Below, piece after piece: positions 8,244-16,724 of a stretch of DNA of 64,000 nucleotides. Origin of the DNA: Afipia sp. (GTDB taxonomy: Bacteria > Pseudomonadota > Alphaproteobacteria > Rhizobiales > Xanthobacteraceae); assembly GCA_024508675.1 (NCBI GenBank), contig JANINQ010000008.1:1-64000 (forward strand), given 5' to 3'. A program made the translations under genes and the position numbers. Each line of letters opens with the position of its first letter. The first letter of the stretch is position 1. Below the pieces are notes generated by a model, which was not told the origin of the DNA, did no database searches, and saw only the letters and a list, made by a program, of their open reading frames with translations.

Positions 8244-9557
8244 ATGGCGATGACGTCTTCGAATTCAGGTTTTGCCCCATGGCCGGACCGGCTGAGGCGA
8301 TCGGCGATCATCCTGATCGCGACCGCGCTCGGCCTCGCTGCCTCTGTCGTGTATGGCGGCCTGACGTTGCCGCAGGCGGGGCTGATCTTTCTTGTGATCG
8401 GCGGCGCTGCGCTGGTGCCATGGCATCTGCATCAGGCTGTGCCGAACAGCGAAGACATGATCGGCGCGCGCCCGGCGGAAACGCCTGTGGTTCAGGCTCT
8501 TGTCGGCGGCATGCCGGATGCTGCGGTGCTGCTCGACCGCGCCGGGCGGGTGCTGCATTTCAATACCGCCGCGTCGCAACTCGCGCCGGCCTTGCGCAAG
8601 AACGAACTGGCGCTGTTCGCGCTGCGCTCGCCCGAAATCATCGCGGCGTTGCGCGAGGCCATCGCCACGCGTCAGCCGCAGCGCGCCGGCTATGTCGATC
8701 GTGTTCCGATCGATCGCTGGATGGAATTGATCGTCACGCCGCTGTCGCTCCCGACCGCGTTCGGTGGCAGCGAGTATTGCATCCTGATGACATTCCACGA
8801 CCAGACGGCATTGCGCCGTGTCGAGGAAATGCGCGCCGACTTCGTGGCCAATGCGAGTCACGAGTTGCGCACGCCGCTGGCGGCGCTGTCGGGCTTCATC
8901 GATACCCTGCAGGGACCGGCGCGTGACGATGCGAAGGCGCGCGACCGCTTCCTCGGCATCATGCATGCGCAGGCGACGCGTATGGCGCGCCTGATCGACG
9001 ATCTCCTGTCGCTGTCGCGGGTTGAATTGAGCGCCCATGTGCGCCCCGAGAAGATGGTCGACGTGGTGCCGCTGATCCGTCAGGTGGTCGACGGGCTGGA
9101 GCCGCTGGCGAGCGAGCGCCAGGTTGCGATCGAGCTTCAACTGCCTTCGTCGCCGGTTCTCATCGCGGGCGACACCGAAGAACTGTTGCGGGTGTTCGAG
9201 AACCTGATCGAGAACGGACTCAAGTACGGCGCATCCGGCGGACGCGTTGTCGTCTCGTTGACGGAGCCGGGTGCTGACGATGCGACTGGTGAGATACGTG
9301 TCGCGGTGCGCGACTTCGGACCCGGGATTCCGCCCGAACATCTGCCGCGTCTCACCGAGCGGTTTTACCGTGTCGACGTCGGCGACAGCCGTGCGCAGGG
9401 TGGCACGGGCCTTGGCCTGTCGCTGGTCAAGCACATCCTCAACCGTCATCGCGGACGCTTGATGATCGAGAGCGTGGCGGGGCAGGGCGCGACATTCACC
9501 GCGTGTTTTCCGGCAACGAAAACCGCTAGTGACGAGACGGTTGCCGCGAAGGAATAA
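8244..9557 (+). CDS. phoR: PhoR-like sensor histidine kinase
   Basis: 437 residues from the ATG at 8244 (GTG at 8235 and ATG at 8250 are alternatives). Two transmembrane helices near the N-terminus (about 20-60) are followed by a PAS-like domain with VVQALVGGMPDAAVLLDRAG, a HisKA box ANASHELRTPLAAL with the phospho-accepting His, and a HATPase domain with the N box (ENLIENGLKYG), DFGPGIP and GGTGLGLSLVK. This is the layout of PhoR, the phosphate-responsive kinase. In relatives phoR is usually followed by pstSCAB-phoU-phoB; here a terminator and gcrA come next, so its partner regulator lies elsewhere. The phosphate assignment rests on similarity of layout. Confidence 0.8.
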   Translation: MAMTSSNSGFAPWPDRLRRSAIILIATALGLAASVVYGGLTLPQAGLIFLVIGGAALVPWHLHQAVPNSEDMIGARPAETPVVQALVGGMPDAAVLLDRAGRVLHFNTAASQLAPALRKNELALFALRSPEIIAALREAIATRQPQRAGYVDRVPIDRWMELIVTPLSLPTAFGGSEYCILMTFHDQTALRRVEEMRADFVANASHELRTPLAALSGFIDTLQGPARDDAKARDRFLGIMHAQATRMARLIDDLLSLSRVELSAHVRPEKMVDVVPLIRQVVDGLEPLASERQVAIELQLPSSPVLIAGDTEELLRVFENLIENGLKYGASGGRVVVSLTEPGADDATGEIRVAVRDFGPGIPPEHLPRLTERFYRVDVGDSRAQGGTGLGLSLVKHILNRHRGRLMIESVAGQGATFTACFPATKTASDETVAAKE

Positions 9558-9624
9558 GCGGATCAGCCGCGCCGCAGTTTCGCCGTACAGTCACAAAGCC
9601 GCCATTTGCAGCGAAGTTTGCAAC

Positions 9625-9656
9625 AAAAAAGCCTCATCGGATCGATGAGGCTTTTT
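9625..9656. terminator. Bidirectional rho-independent terminator between phoR and gcrA
   Basis: A perfect stem of gcctcatcg paired with cgatgaggc, preceded by a run of A and followed by a run of T, so it can end transcripts from both sides. It lies between the convergent kinase gene and gcrA. Confidence 0.9.
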
Positions 9657-9680
9657 ACGTCGTCGTATGTGACGGAGAGA

Positions 9681-10187
9681 TTACTTGGCCGGCCTTGAGG
9701 ACCGCCGCCGGTCGCTGGCCGGCTGATAGGCGATGCGCGAGTGATGGGCGCAATAGGGCAGGCCGCCGAGCGCCTTGCCGCCGCAGAAAAAGAACTCCGG
9801 GCTGCCCGGATCGCCGACCGGCCAGTGGCAGGTGCTCTCGTTCAGCTCCAGCAGGCTCAGGCGCTGGCTCATCGGCACCACGTTGTCGTAGGCGATCGGA
9901 TCTGGCTCCGCCTCGACCTCGAAGGCATGGGCGAGGGCGGTATTGCCCCGCGATACCGGGCGGCTGATGCGCATCATATGCTGCGCGGGCCGCGCCTTGC
10001 GCTGCCGTGGCGCCGCCGAGGAGGGGCTCTTGGCCCGGCCGGACAGGCCGAGCCGGTGCACCTTGCCGATCACCGCGTTGCGGGTGATGTTCCCGAGTTC
10101 GGCGGCGATCTGGCTTGCCGAAAGCCCGGCTTCCCAAAGCTTCTTCAACTGTTCTACGCGATCGTCGGTCCAGCTGATTACCGTCAT
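9681..10187 (-). CDS. gcrA: GcrA cell cycle regulator
   Basis: 168 residues from the ATG at 10187, which has aggaag just upstream; the frame stays open further but lacks homology there. The first 54 residues hold the GcrA helix-turn-helix start (MTVISWTDDRVEQLKKLW and TRNAVIGKVHRLGLSGRAKS). A variable, charged linker leads to the C-terminal sigma-interacting region with CHWPVGDP, FFFCGGKA and YCAHHSRIAYQP. GcrA binds sigma-70 RNA polymerase and activates promoters carrying the CcrM methylation site GANTC in Alphaproteobacteria. Three GANTC sites lie upstream (10268-10412), which may reflect feedback control. Confidence 0.95.
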   Translation of the reverse strand: MTVISWTDDRVEQLKKLWEAGLSASQIAAELGNITRNAVIGKVHRLGLSGRAKSPSSAAPRQRKARPAQHMMRISRPVSRGNTALAHAFEVEAEPDPIAYDNVVPMSQRLSLLELNESTCHWPVGDPGSPEFFFCGGKALGGLPYCAHHSRIAYQPASDRRRSSRPAK

Positions 10188-10267
10188 CGCACTCTTCCTT
10201 TTGGTCTCGCACCGGCCATTTTTGACGCGGCGTCGCGATTGCAGATGGTCCAAAATCCCTGTTGGCA

Positions 10268-10412
10268 GAATCCCTTAGCCCCCGCCGGTTGCATGAAAAG
10301 CGACCGGGCGTTTACGCCTTACCGAAGACAAGCGAGGATCAGATCTGCCGCACGAGATGTCGTACCCAACGTCAGAAATGCTACAATATGCCGTGACTCA
10401 CGCGCAAGAGTC
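10268..10412. promoter_or_regulatory. Cluster of three GANTC (CcrM methylation) sites upstream of gcrA
   Basis: GAATC at 10268-10272, GACTC at 10395-10399 and GAGTC at 10408-10412. The last two are 8 bases apart and form an inverted pair. GcrA acts at promoters whose GANTC sites are methylated by CcrM, so these could make gcrA or argD transcription sensitive to chromosome replication. This is an inference from the motif alone. Confidence 0.4.
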
Positions 10413-10588
10413 GGGCATTGCGCGTCCACATGTTCCGGCTTGAAAACAAATAAATTCGAATTTTTTAGGGTGCCGGATGAGGCGGTTTTTCCGCTCCGGC
10501 GAGGCATCGAGACGCTGGGAGAGGCCAGAAATGCCCGATAATGGGCCGTGCGTGCGGCGGCGGCGAAGTCCTTGAGGGGACGCGTGGA

Positions 10589-10616
10589 TTGACACCGATC
10601 CCCCCGCCAATAGAAT
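10589..10616 (+). promoter_or_regulatory. Candidate sigma-70 promoter for argD
   Basis: A perfect -35 TTGACA (10589-10594) and a -10 TAGAAT (10611-10616) with a 16-base spacer. It points toward argD, whose ATG is about 110 bases downstream. The transcript would begin near 10623, immediately before the leader hairpin. Confidence 0.6.
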
Positions 10617-10624
10617 AACCGCCG

Positions 10625-10649
10625 CGTGCCGCCTTTCCCGGGCGGCACG
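10625..10649 (+). promoter_or_regulatory. Leader stem-loop upstream of argD
   Basis: A 9-base perfect stem (cgtgccgcc/ggcggcacg, loop 7) close to the predicted 5' end of the argD transcript, followed by the T-rich stretch tttcgtttcc. It could stabilise the 5' end of the mRNA or act as a weak attenuator. No leader peptide rich in arginine codons is apparent. Confidence 0.45.
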
Positions 10650-10732
10650 TTTCGTTTCCGGGGCAGGCAACCGAGCGAGGACGCTGGCGCGATCGCGATG
10701 CTGTTGACCCCTTAATTATCGATCAGGTCGCC

Positions 10733-11953
10733 ATGAACCAGACTGCCAAGCCGCATCTCGACTCTCACATGTTGCCGGTTTTCGCCCGCGCAGACGTCGC
10801 TTTCGAGCGCGGTGAGGGACCGTGGCTGATCGCGACCAACGGCGACCGCTATCTCGATTTCACGAGCGGCGTGGCAGTGAATGCGCTCGGCCATGCACAT
10901 CCGCATCTCGTCGCTGCACTTCAGGAGCAGGCCGCCAAGCTGTGGCATGTCTCCAACCTGTTCACGATCCCGGAAGGCGAGAAGCTGGCGACACGGCTGT
11001 GCGATGCAAGTTTTGCCGACGTTGCGTTCTTCTGCAATTCCGGTGCGGAAGCGATGGAAGCCGCTATCAAGATGGCGCGCAAGTTTCAGGCAGTGAACGG
11101 CCATCCGGAGCGTTATCGGCTGATTACCTTCGAAGGTGCGTTTCACGGACGGACGCTGGCGACGCTCGCCGCGGGCGGCCAGCAGAAATATCTCGAAGGG
11201 TTCGGACCGCGGGTCGAAGGTTTCGATCAGGTTCCGCTCGGCGATCTTGAGGCGGTGAAGAAAGCGATCGGACCGCACACCGCAGGCATCATCATCGAGC
11301 CGTGGCAGGGCGAGGGCGGCGTGCGCGCTGCCGATCCGTCCTTCTTCCGTGCGCTGCGGCAGCTTTGCGACGACAACAAGCTGGTGCTGGTGTTCGACGA
11401 AGTGCAGACCGGCATGGGCCGCATCGGCACTCTGTTCGCGTATGAGAAGACCGGCGTAACACCGGACATCATGGCGCTGGCGAAGGCGCTGGGCGGCGGA
11501 TTCCCGATGGGCGCATGTCTCGCCACCGTTGCGGCTGCCGCAGGAATGACGCCGGGCACGCATGGATCGACCTTCGGCGGCAATCTGCTTGCGACCGCTG
11601 CCGGCAATGCCACGCTCGATGTCATGCTCAAGCCGGGCTTCTTCGATCATGTGCAGAAGATGTCGCTGCTGCTCAAGCAGAAGCTGGCGTCCGTGGTCGA
11701 TCGCTACAGCAGCGTGGTGAGCGAAGTGCGCGGCGACGGGCTTCTGATCGGCGTCAAGGCGGTCGTGCCCGCCGGCGATGTCATCAGCGCGTTGCGCGAC
11801 GAGAAGCTGCTGACGGTCGCTGCAGGTGACAACGTGGTGCGTTTCCTGCCGCCGCTGATCGTCAATGAATCCGAGATCGAAGACGCAGTGACGCGCCTTG
11901 AGCGCGCCTGTACGCGGCTCGCCCGCACGTCCGCGCAAAGCGAGGCCGTGTGA
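10733..11953 (+). CDS. argD: Acetylornithine/succinyldiaminopimelate aminotransferase
   Basis: 406 residues, class III PLP-dependent aminotransferase of full length. It shows [17 protein letters not shown] (phosphate-binding and substrate region), the PLP-contacting [13 protein letters not shown] and the catalytic lysine in [14 protein letters not shown]. It converts N-acetylglutamate semialdehyde to N-acetylornithine in arginine synthesis, and often serves lysine synthesis too. The adjacent argF overlaps its stop by 4 bases, which supports the arginine assignment. A candidate promoter with a leader hairpin lies 115-145 bases upstream. Confidence 0.95.
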   Translation: MNQTAKPHLDSHMLPVFARADVAFERGEGPWLIATNGDRYLDFTSGVAVNALGHAHPHLVAALQEQAAKLWHVSNLFTIPEGEKLATRLCDASFADVAFFCNSGAEAMEAAIKMARKFQAVNGHPERYRLITFEGAFHGRTLATLAAGGQQKYLEGFGPRVEGFDQVPLGDLEAVKKAIGPHTAGIIIEPWQGEGGVRAADPSFFRALRQLCDDNKLVLVFDEVQTGMGRIGTLFAYEKTGVTPDIMALAKALGGGFPMGACLATVAAAAGMTPGTHGSTFGGNLLATAAGNATLDVMLKPGFFDHVQKMSLLLKQKLASVVDRYSSVVSEVRGDGLLIGVKAVVPAGDVISALRDEKLLTVAAGDNVVRFLPPLIVNESEIEDAVTRLERACTRLARTSAQSEAV

Positions 11954-12891
11954 TGACCAGGCCATCCAATCAGCCTCCGCGGCATTTCCTCGACCTGTTC
12001 GATGTATCGACTCAGGATCTGCGGACGATCCTCGACGCCAGCATCGCGATGAAAAAGCAGCGCAAGGCCGGCAATACGGCCAACAAGCCGCTCGCGGACA
12101 AGACGCTGGCGATGATCTTCGACAAGCCCTCGACGCGCACGCGCGTCTCGTTCGATGTCGGGATGCGCCAGCTTGGCGGGGAAGCCATCATGCTGACCGG
12201 TGCCGAGATGCAGCTCGGGCGCGGCGAGACCATCGCCGACACCGCGCGGGTGCTGTCACGCTTTGTCGATGCCATCATGATCCGGATTCTCAATCATGAG
12301 GCTCTGGCCGAACTGGCCGCGCACGCAACGGTTCCCGTGATCAACGGGCTGACGCGGCGTTCGCATCCCTGTCAGGTGATGGCGGATGTGATGACGTTCG
12401 AGGAGCATCTCGGTCCGATCAAGGGACGCACGGTGGCGTGGACCGGCGACGACAACAACGTGCTGGCGTCGTGGGCGCATGCGGCGGATCGCTTCGGCTT
12501 TAACCTGCGCGTGGCGACGCCGCCGGAGCTTGCACCGAACAAGATGCTGAAGGACTGGATCAAGTCTACCGGCGCGCCGATCGTGCTCGGTACCAAGCCC
12601 GAGGAGATGGTGCGCGGTGCCGATTGCGTGGTCACCGACACTTGGGTGTCGATGGGCGACAAGGAAGGCGAGCATCGCCATAACGTCCTGCGGCCCTATC
12701 AGGTCAATGAAAAGCTGATGTCGCTGGCCAATCCGAACGCCATCTTCATGCACTGCCTGCCGGCGCATCGCGGCGAGGAAGTCACCGACGAAGTGATCGA
12801 CGGTCCGCAGTCTGTTGTCTTCGATGAGGCGGAAAACCGTCTGCATGCGCAGAAGGGCATTCTGGCCTGGTGCCTGCACGCCATCGGCTGA
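11953..12891 (+). CDS. argF: Ornithine carbamoyltransferase
   Basis: 312 residues from the ATG at 11953, which overlaps the argD TGA (ATGA) and so decides the start over the GTG one codon upstream. The carbamoyl-phosphate site [12 protein letters not shown], the HPCQ motif and the ornithine-binding [16 protein letters not shown] are all present. It makes citrulline from ornithine and carbamoyl phosphate in the cytoplasm. It is translationally coupled to argD; hslO follows after 188 bases. Confidence 0.97.
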   Translation: MTRPSNQPPRHFLDLFDVSTQDLRTILDASIAMKKQRKAGNTANKPLADKTLAMIFDKPSTRTRVSFDVGMRQLGGEAIMLTGAEMQLGRGETIADTARVLSRFVDAIMIRILNHEALAELAAHATVPVINGLTRRSHPCQVMADVMTFEEHLGPIKGRTVAWTGDDNNVLASWAHAADRFGFNLRVATPPELAPNKMLKDWIKSTGAPIVLGTKPEEMVRGADCVVTDTWVSMGDKEGEHRHNVLRPYQVNEKLMSLANPNAIFMHCLPAHRGEEVTDEVIDGPQSVVFDEAENRLHAQKGILAWCLHAIG

Positions 12892-12934
12892 GGATTTGCA
12901 GCGCCGGTCTGCGCGATCTGGTCCCGTTCCGATC

Positions 12935-12975
12935 CGCTCCCTTTTCTGTGAAGCAAAGCTTCCTATATGGGAGCG
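12935..12975 (+). promoter_or_regulatory. Nested inverted repeats upstream of hslO
   Basis: Outer arms cgctccc (12935-12941) and gggagcg (12969-12975) enclose an inner hairpin gaagc-aaa-gcttc (12950-12962). A -10-like ctatat lies just inside the right arm. The structure could be an argF transcript end or an hslO regulatory element; there is no T-run that would make it a typical terminator. Confidence 0.4.
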
Positions 12976-13079
12976 ATACCCCAGCTTGACCCGCCACGGC
13001 CTTGGGCTGAAGGTCGGACCGGTACGGTCCGGGCTTCTCCTGCTGCAATTCAGTTCCCACTGACGAAAGTGCGTTCGAC

Positions 13080-14066
13080 ATGACTCCCGAAAGCCAAATT
13101 CGTGCTCCTTCCGCAACGCCGGTCGATGATGCAGTGCTGCCCTTCGAGGTCAGTGCGCTGGATATCCGCGGCCGTCTGACGAAGATGGGCCCGGCGCTCG
13201 ACGAGATTCTGACCAAGCACGATTATCCGCCCTCCGTCAGCAAGCTGCTGGGCGAAGCCATCGTGCTGACGACGCTGCTCGGCTCGACGCTGAAGTTCGA
13301 CGGTCGCTTCATTCTGCAGACCCAGACCGATGGTCCGGTGTCGATGATCATTGTCGATTTCCAATCGCCAGATCGTCTGCGGGCCTACGCGCGCTACGAT
13401 GCCAGCCGTCTTGAGGCCGGCCAGGATTCCGGAGCGATGCTCGGCCACGGGCATCTTGCCATGACGATCGATCAGGGGCCCGACATGAGCCGCTATCAGG
13501 GACTGGTGAAGCTGGAAGGCGGTAATCTGGAAGACGCTGCTCACGAATACTTCCTGCGCTCCGAACAGATTCCGACCCAGGTGCGGCTTGCGGTGGGCGA
13601 GGAGTTTCGCGGTGGCGACGGTCCGAAACATCGCTGGCGTGGCGGCGGCATGCTGATCCAGTTCCTGCCGAAGGCGCCAGAGCGTGCGCGGCAAGCCGAT
13701 CTGCATCCCGGTGACGCGCCGGAGGGCACCGCCACCCATGCTGTGCAGGAGGATGATGCCTGGACCGAAAGCCGTGCACTGTTCGGAACGATCGAGGACG
13801 TCGAGTTGATCGATCCGGATCTGTCCGGCGAGCGGCTGCTGTTCCGGCTGTTTCACGAGCGCGGAGTGCGGGTGTACCCGGTGCAGCCGATCCACGCGCA
13901 ATGCTCCTGTTCGCGCGAAGCGGTGGCAAACATGCTCAAGAGCTTCCCGGCGAAGGATCGGGCTGACATGGTCGAGAACGGCAAGGTAGCCGTGACCTGC
14001 GAGTTCTGCAGCTCAACCTATGAATTCACGCCGGAAGAAGCGGAGGCTGTTCCGGTCGCGGAATGA
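13080..14066 (+). CDS. hslO: Hsp33-type redox-regulated molecular chaperone
   Basis: 328 residues, full length for alphaproteobacterial Hsp33. The N-terminal chaperone core is followed by the C-terminal zinc-binding redox switch with CSC (about residue 277) and CEFC (about 308). On oxidation these cysteines form disulfides, release zinc and switch on holdase activity toward unfolding proteins in the cytoplasm. It follows argF on the same strand after 188 bases and probably has its own promoter. Confidence 0.95.
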   Translation: MTPESQIRAPSATPVDDAVLPFEVSALDIRGRLTKMGPALDEILTKHDYPPSVSKLLGEAIVLTTLLGSTLKFDGRFILQTQTDGPVSMIIVDFQSPDRLRAYARYDASRLEAGQDSGAMLGHGHLAMTIDQGPDMSRYQGLVKLEGGNLEDAAHEYFLRSEQIPTQVRLAVGEEFRGGDGPKHRWRGGGMLIQFLPKAPERARQADLHPGDAPEGTATHAVQEDDAWTESRALFGTIEDVELIDPDLSGERLLFRLFHERGVRVYPVQPIHAQCSCSREAVANMLKSFPAKDRADMVENGKVAVTCEFCSSTYEFTPEEAEAVPVAE

Positions 14067-14096
14067 GCTGCGGCATTCTCCCTGTGATGGAGGATG

Positions 14097-14489
14097 TCAG
14101 TTCAGCGTGCGCTTGGTGTTCGGGCTATCGAGTGAGAAGGCGGGGATGTCGATCTCGAACGGCTCTCCGTCTTCCGTCACCATCTGATAGCTGCCGGTCA
14201 TGAAGCCGGACGGTGTCTGCAGCGGCACGCCGCTGGTGTATTCGAAGCGCTCGCCGGGCTCGAGGACGGGCTGCTCCCCCACCACGCCTTCACCGCGAAC
14301 TTCCTGACTCCGCCCGGCGCCATCGGTGATAATCCAGTGCCGCGTCTTGAGCTGAACGGTTTCGGGGCCGGAATTGACGATGACAATCGTATAGGCCCAG
14401 AAAAATCGGCCATCCTCTGCTGACGAGCGTTCCGGGAGGAAGTTCGGTTCGACGATGACTTCGATCTGGCGAGTCACAGCGCGGTACAT
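14097..14489 (-). CDS. apaG: ApaG domain protein
   Basis: 130 residues, a single fibronectin-like beta fold. It carries the family stretches [42 protein letters not shown] and GFMTGSYQM. Bacterial ApaG is a small cytoplasmic protein linked to cobalt and magnesium phenotypes in enterobacteria; the molecular role is not settled. It is convergent with hslO and divergent from the OpgC-type gene. Confidence 0.94.
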   Translation of the reverse strand: MYRAVTRQIEVIVEPNFLPERSSAEDGRFFWAYTIVIVNSGPETVQLKTRHWIITDGAGRSQEVRGEGVVGEQPVLEPGERFEYTSGVPLQTPSGFMTGSYQMVTEDGEPFEIDIPAFSLDSPNTKRTLN

Positions 14490-14724
14490 GAGATCCGTCC
14501 ATATTCAGGTCATACAATAACAGACCTCGCATTTCCTGCGTAGGGACGTCATCGCATTTTGGGGTCGATCTGGCATGGGATACGAATCCGGCCCGATCAT
14601 TGTTTCAACATCGTTGCCATCCAGCATCCCAGATGCAGGTTGTCCAATGGAATACCTGCAATTTGCGGGCCGCTTCGATCTTCCATAGAATTGCGGGTCT
14701 TGCGGCGGAACCGGACTGGACGGA

Positions 14725-15957
14725 ATGACACTCGTGACGACCGACATGACCGATCAGGCTGTCGCGACCGCGCCAGCCGCAAAAGCCGCGGCTCTTCCGG
14801 TCGCCGCGGGCGAGCGCGAACTGCGGCTCGACCTGTTTCGCGGTATGGCGCTGTGGCTGATCTTTGTCGATCATCTTCCGCCGAACATCCTGACCTGGTT
14901 CACCATCCGCAACTACGGCTTCAGCGACGCCACCGAAATCTTCATTTTCATTTCGGGATATACGGCGGCATTCGTCTACAGCCGCACCATGCTCGATCGC
15001 GGTTTCGTGGTCGCAAGCGCGCGCATCTTCAAGCGGGTCTGGCAGATCTATGTCGCGCACGTCTTCCTGTTCACGATCTACCTTGCGGAAATCTCCTACA
15101 TCGCGACCCGGTTTGAGAATCCGCTTTATGCGGAAGAAATGGGAATCCTGGATTTTCTCAAGCAGCCCGACGTCACGATCGTGCAGGCGCTGCTGCTGAA
15201 ATTCCGTCCCGTCAACATGGACGTGCTGCCGCTCTACATTGTGCTGATGATCTTCCTGCCACTGATCATCTGGCTCCTGCAACGCAAGGCAGACATCGCA
15301 CTCGGCCTGTCGGTGTTGCTCTATGCCCTGACCTGGGAATTCGACTGGTATCTGCCTGCCTACCCCAATGGTTTCTGGGCCTTCAATCCGTTCGCCTGGC
15401 AGTTGCTGTTTGTGTTTGGTGCATGGTGCGCGCTGGGTGGCGCAAAGCGCATGGGGCGTATCCTGTCGTCTCCGATTACGCTCTGGCTGTGTGTGGCATA
15501 TCTCGTCTTCGCATTCTGCGTGACAATGACCTGGCACGTGCCGCGGCTGAATGTCTTCATGCCGCGCTGGCTGGAAAGCTGGATGTATCCGATCAACAAG
15601 ACCGACCTTGATGTGCTGCGCTTCATCCATTTTCTGGCGCTTGCGGCGCTGACGGTGCGCTTCATCCCCGCGAACTGGCCGGGCCTGAAATCGCCCTGGC
15701 TGCGGCCGGTCATCAGGTGCGGCCAGCATTCGCTCGAGATTTTCTGTCTCGGCGTGTTTCTCGCATTTGCGGGACATTTCATCCTCGCCGAAATCTCCGG
15801 CGGAGCATGGATGCATTTCTTTGTCAGCGTGGCCGGGATCGTTATCATGTCTGCGGCGGCGGCCCTGTTTTCGTGGTATAAGGGCGAGGTCAGCAAAAGC
15901 GGAAAGCGCGCGAAAAGCGCGGACGGCGACGCGGATCTCGCCGGAGGCGGAACATGA
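14725..15957 (+). CDS. opgC: OpgC family acyltransferase (osmoregulated periplasmic glucan succinylation type)
   Basis: 410 residues with about ten transmembrane helices. The start region holds the family signature LRLDLFRGMALWLIFVDHLPP, and the GFSDATEIFIFISGYTA stretch follows. OpgC transfers succinyl groups onto osmoregulated periplasmic glucans from the inner membrane. The ATG at 14725 is used; ATG 14743 is possible. Its last bases overlap the next gene by 4, and a second SGNH gene follows with a 1-base overlap, so the three are one operon. The donor and acceptor are not proven for this copy; acetylation of another polymer is an alternative. Confidence 0.88.
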   Translation: MTLVTTDMTDQAVATAPAAKAAALPVAAGERELRLDLFRGMALWLIFVDHLPPNILTWFTIRNYGFSDATEIFIFISGYTAAFVYSRTMLDRGFVVASARIFKRVWQIYVAHVFLFTIYLAEISYIATRFENPLYAEEMGILDFLKQPDVTIVQALLLKFRPVNMDVLPLYIVLMIFLPLIIWLLQRKADIALGLSVLLYALTWEFDWYLPAYPNGFWAFNPFAWQLLFVFGAWCALGGAKRMGRILSSPITLWLCVAYLVFAFCVTMTWHVPRLNVFMPRWLESWMYPINKTDLDVLRFIHFLALAALTVRFIPANWPGLKSPWLRPVIRCGQHSLEIFCLGVFLAFAGHFILAEISGGAWMHFFVSVAGIVIMSAAAALFSWYKGEVSKSGKRAKSADGDADLAGGGT

Positions 15958-16724
15958 AAGCAATACGGGTCATAAGCCTGTTGGCTGTTCTTCTGACGGC
16001 TGCTCCATCGCACGCCGAGGAGACTCCCGGCTGCGTGGTCCCTGCCTATCTTCTCGCCACCGAGAATGCGCTTCCGAAGGTTGGCGATGCGATCAGGACA
16101 AGAAAGCGCCTGGAGGTTCTTGTCGTCGGCAGCGGGTCATCGGCGCTGCCGGGGGCGGATGGCGCCAGCATGTCGTATCCGGCCCGCACGGAGGCGGCGC
16201 TGCGCGAGGCGCTTTCGGGCGTCAATGTCAGCGTCAAGACCGACCTGAGGCCGAAGAAGACGGCTGCGGAGGCTGCGCAGAATTTCGGCCAGATCATCGA
16301 CAAGCTGCCGGCGGATCAAAAGCCTGATCTGGTGATCTGGCAGACCGGCACTGTGGATGCGATCCGGGCCATCGATCCGGATGATTTTCGCGCCGCACTC
16401 GACACCGGCGTCGAAGCGCTGCAGAAGGCTGGTACCGACGTGCTCTTGATGAATCTCCAATACAATCCGCGTATGGAGACGATGCTCTCGGTCGGGCCGT
16501 ACAACGATACGATACGGGTGGTCGCGCAGCAGTACGAAGTGCCGGTCTTCGACCGGTTTTCGATCATGCGACACTGGAATGATGTCGGTGATTTCGATTT
16601 GTTCGGTTCGGTTCACGGATATGGGATGGCGAAGCGGGTGCATGATTGCATCGGGCGCTCGCTCGCGGCGCTGATCGTGGAAGCGTCGCGCATTAATCCG
16701 GCGGAGCTCAGGATTCAGCGCTGA
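15954..16724 (+). CDS. Secreted SGNH-fold protein with degenerate catalytic residues
   Basis: 256 residues with a cleavable signal peptide (about 1-21, ending SHA). It has the SGNH-hydrolase layout: a nucleophile-like serine in GSGSS (59-63), an IWQTGT strand (129-133) and a terminal His221. However the Asn of the GTN block is Val134, the Gly-rich block II is lost, and the catalytic Asp of the DxxH pair is Gly218 (GSVH). It is therefore probably not an ordinary esterase. It overlaps the opgC-like gene by 4 bases and its stop overlaps the next start by 1, so it is translationally coupled to both. A structural or carrier role beside the intact SGNH protein is inferred. Confidence 0.8.
   Translation: MKAIRVISLLAVLLTAAPSHAEETPGCVVPAYLLATENALPKVGDAIRTRKRLEVLVVGSGSSALPGADGASMSYPARTEAALREALSGVNVSVKTDLRPKKTAAEAAQNFGQIIDKLPADQKPDLVIWQTGTVDAIRAIDPDDFRAALDTGVEALQKAGTDVLLMNLQYNPRMETMLSVGPYNDTIRVVAQQYEVPVFDRFSIMRHWNDVGDFDLFGSVHGYGMAKRVHDCIGRSLAALIVEASRINPAELRIQR

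Larger units (their letters stand above)
10188..10732. other. Long intergenic region between gcrA and argD
   Basis: 545 bases with no convincing gene. Short frames on the minus strand have no family features and are probably chance. It holds three GANTC sites (10268, 10395, 10408), an AT-rich patch with the 12-base palindrome aaattcgaattt at 10452-10463, an imperfect hairpin (gccgga/tccggc) at about 10473-10499, a candidate sigma-70 promoter at 10589-10616 facing argD, and a leader hairpin at 10625-10649. It therefore serves as a double divergent promoter region for gcrA and argD. A small RNA cannot be excluded. Confidence 0.7.

Noticed and set aside
8265..9449. Long open frame antisense to the PhoR-like kinase
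   Set aside because: No recognisable domain; the kinase has all histidine-kinase motifs on the opposite strand.
10625..10650. Hairpin before argD as a terminator
   Set aside because: It is followed by only broken T stretches and lies just after a promoter facing the same way, so a leader element is more likely.
10319..10670. Small open frames on the minus strand between gcrA and argD
   Set aside because: Two overlapping frames, no ribosome-binding site, no domain, and biased composition; treated as chance.
10712..11965. Long open frame antisense to argD
   Set aside because: It mirrors argD on the other strand, is arginine/histidine-rich and shows no domain motif; such frames are expected in GC-rich coding DNA.
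12990..13060. Possible phage or transposon remnant near hslO
   Set aside because: No terminal repeats, no integrase- or transposase-like sequence and no change in base composition.
14605..15963. Long open frame antisense to the opgC-like gene
   Set aside because: Composition is that of an antisense shadow, and the plus-strand protein has clear family motifs and membrane helices.
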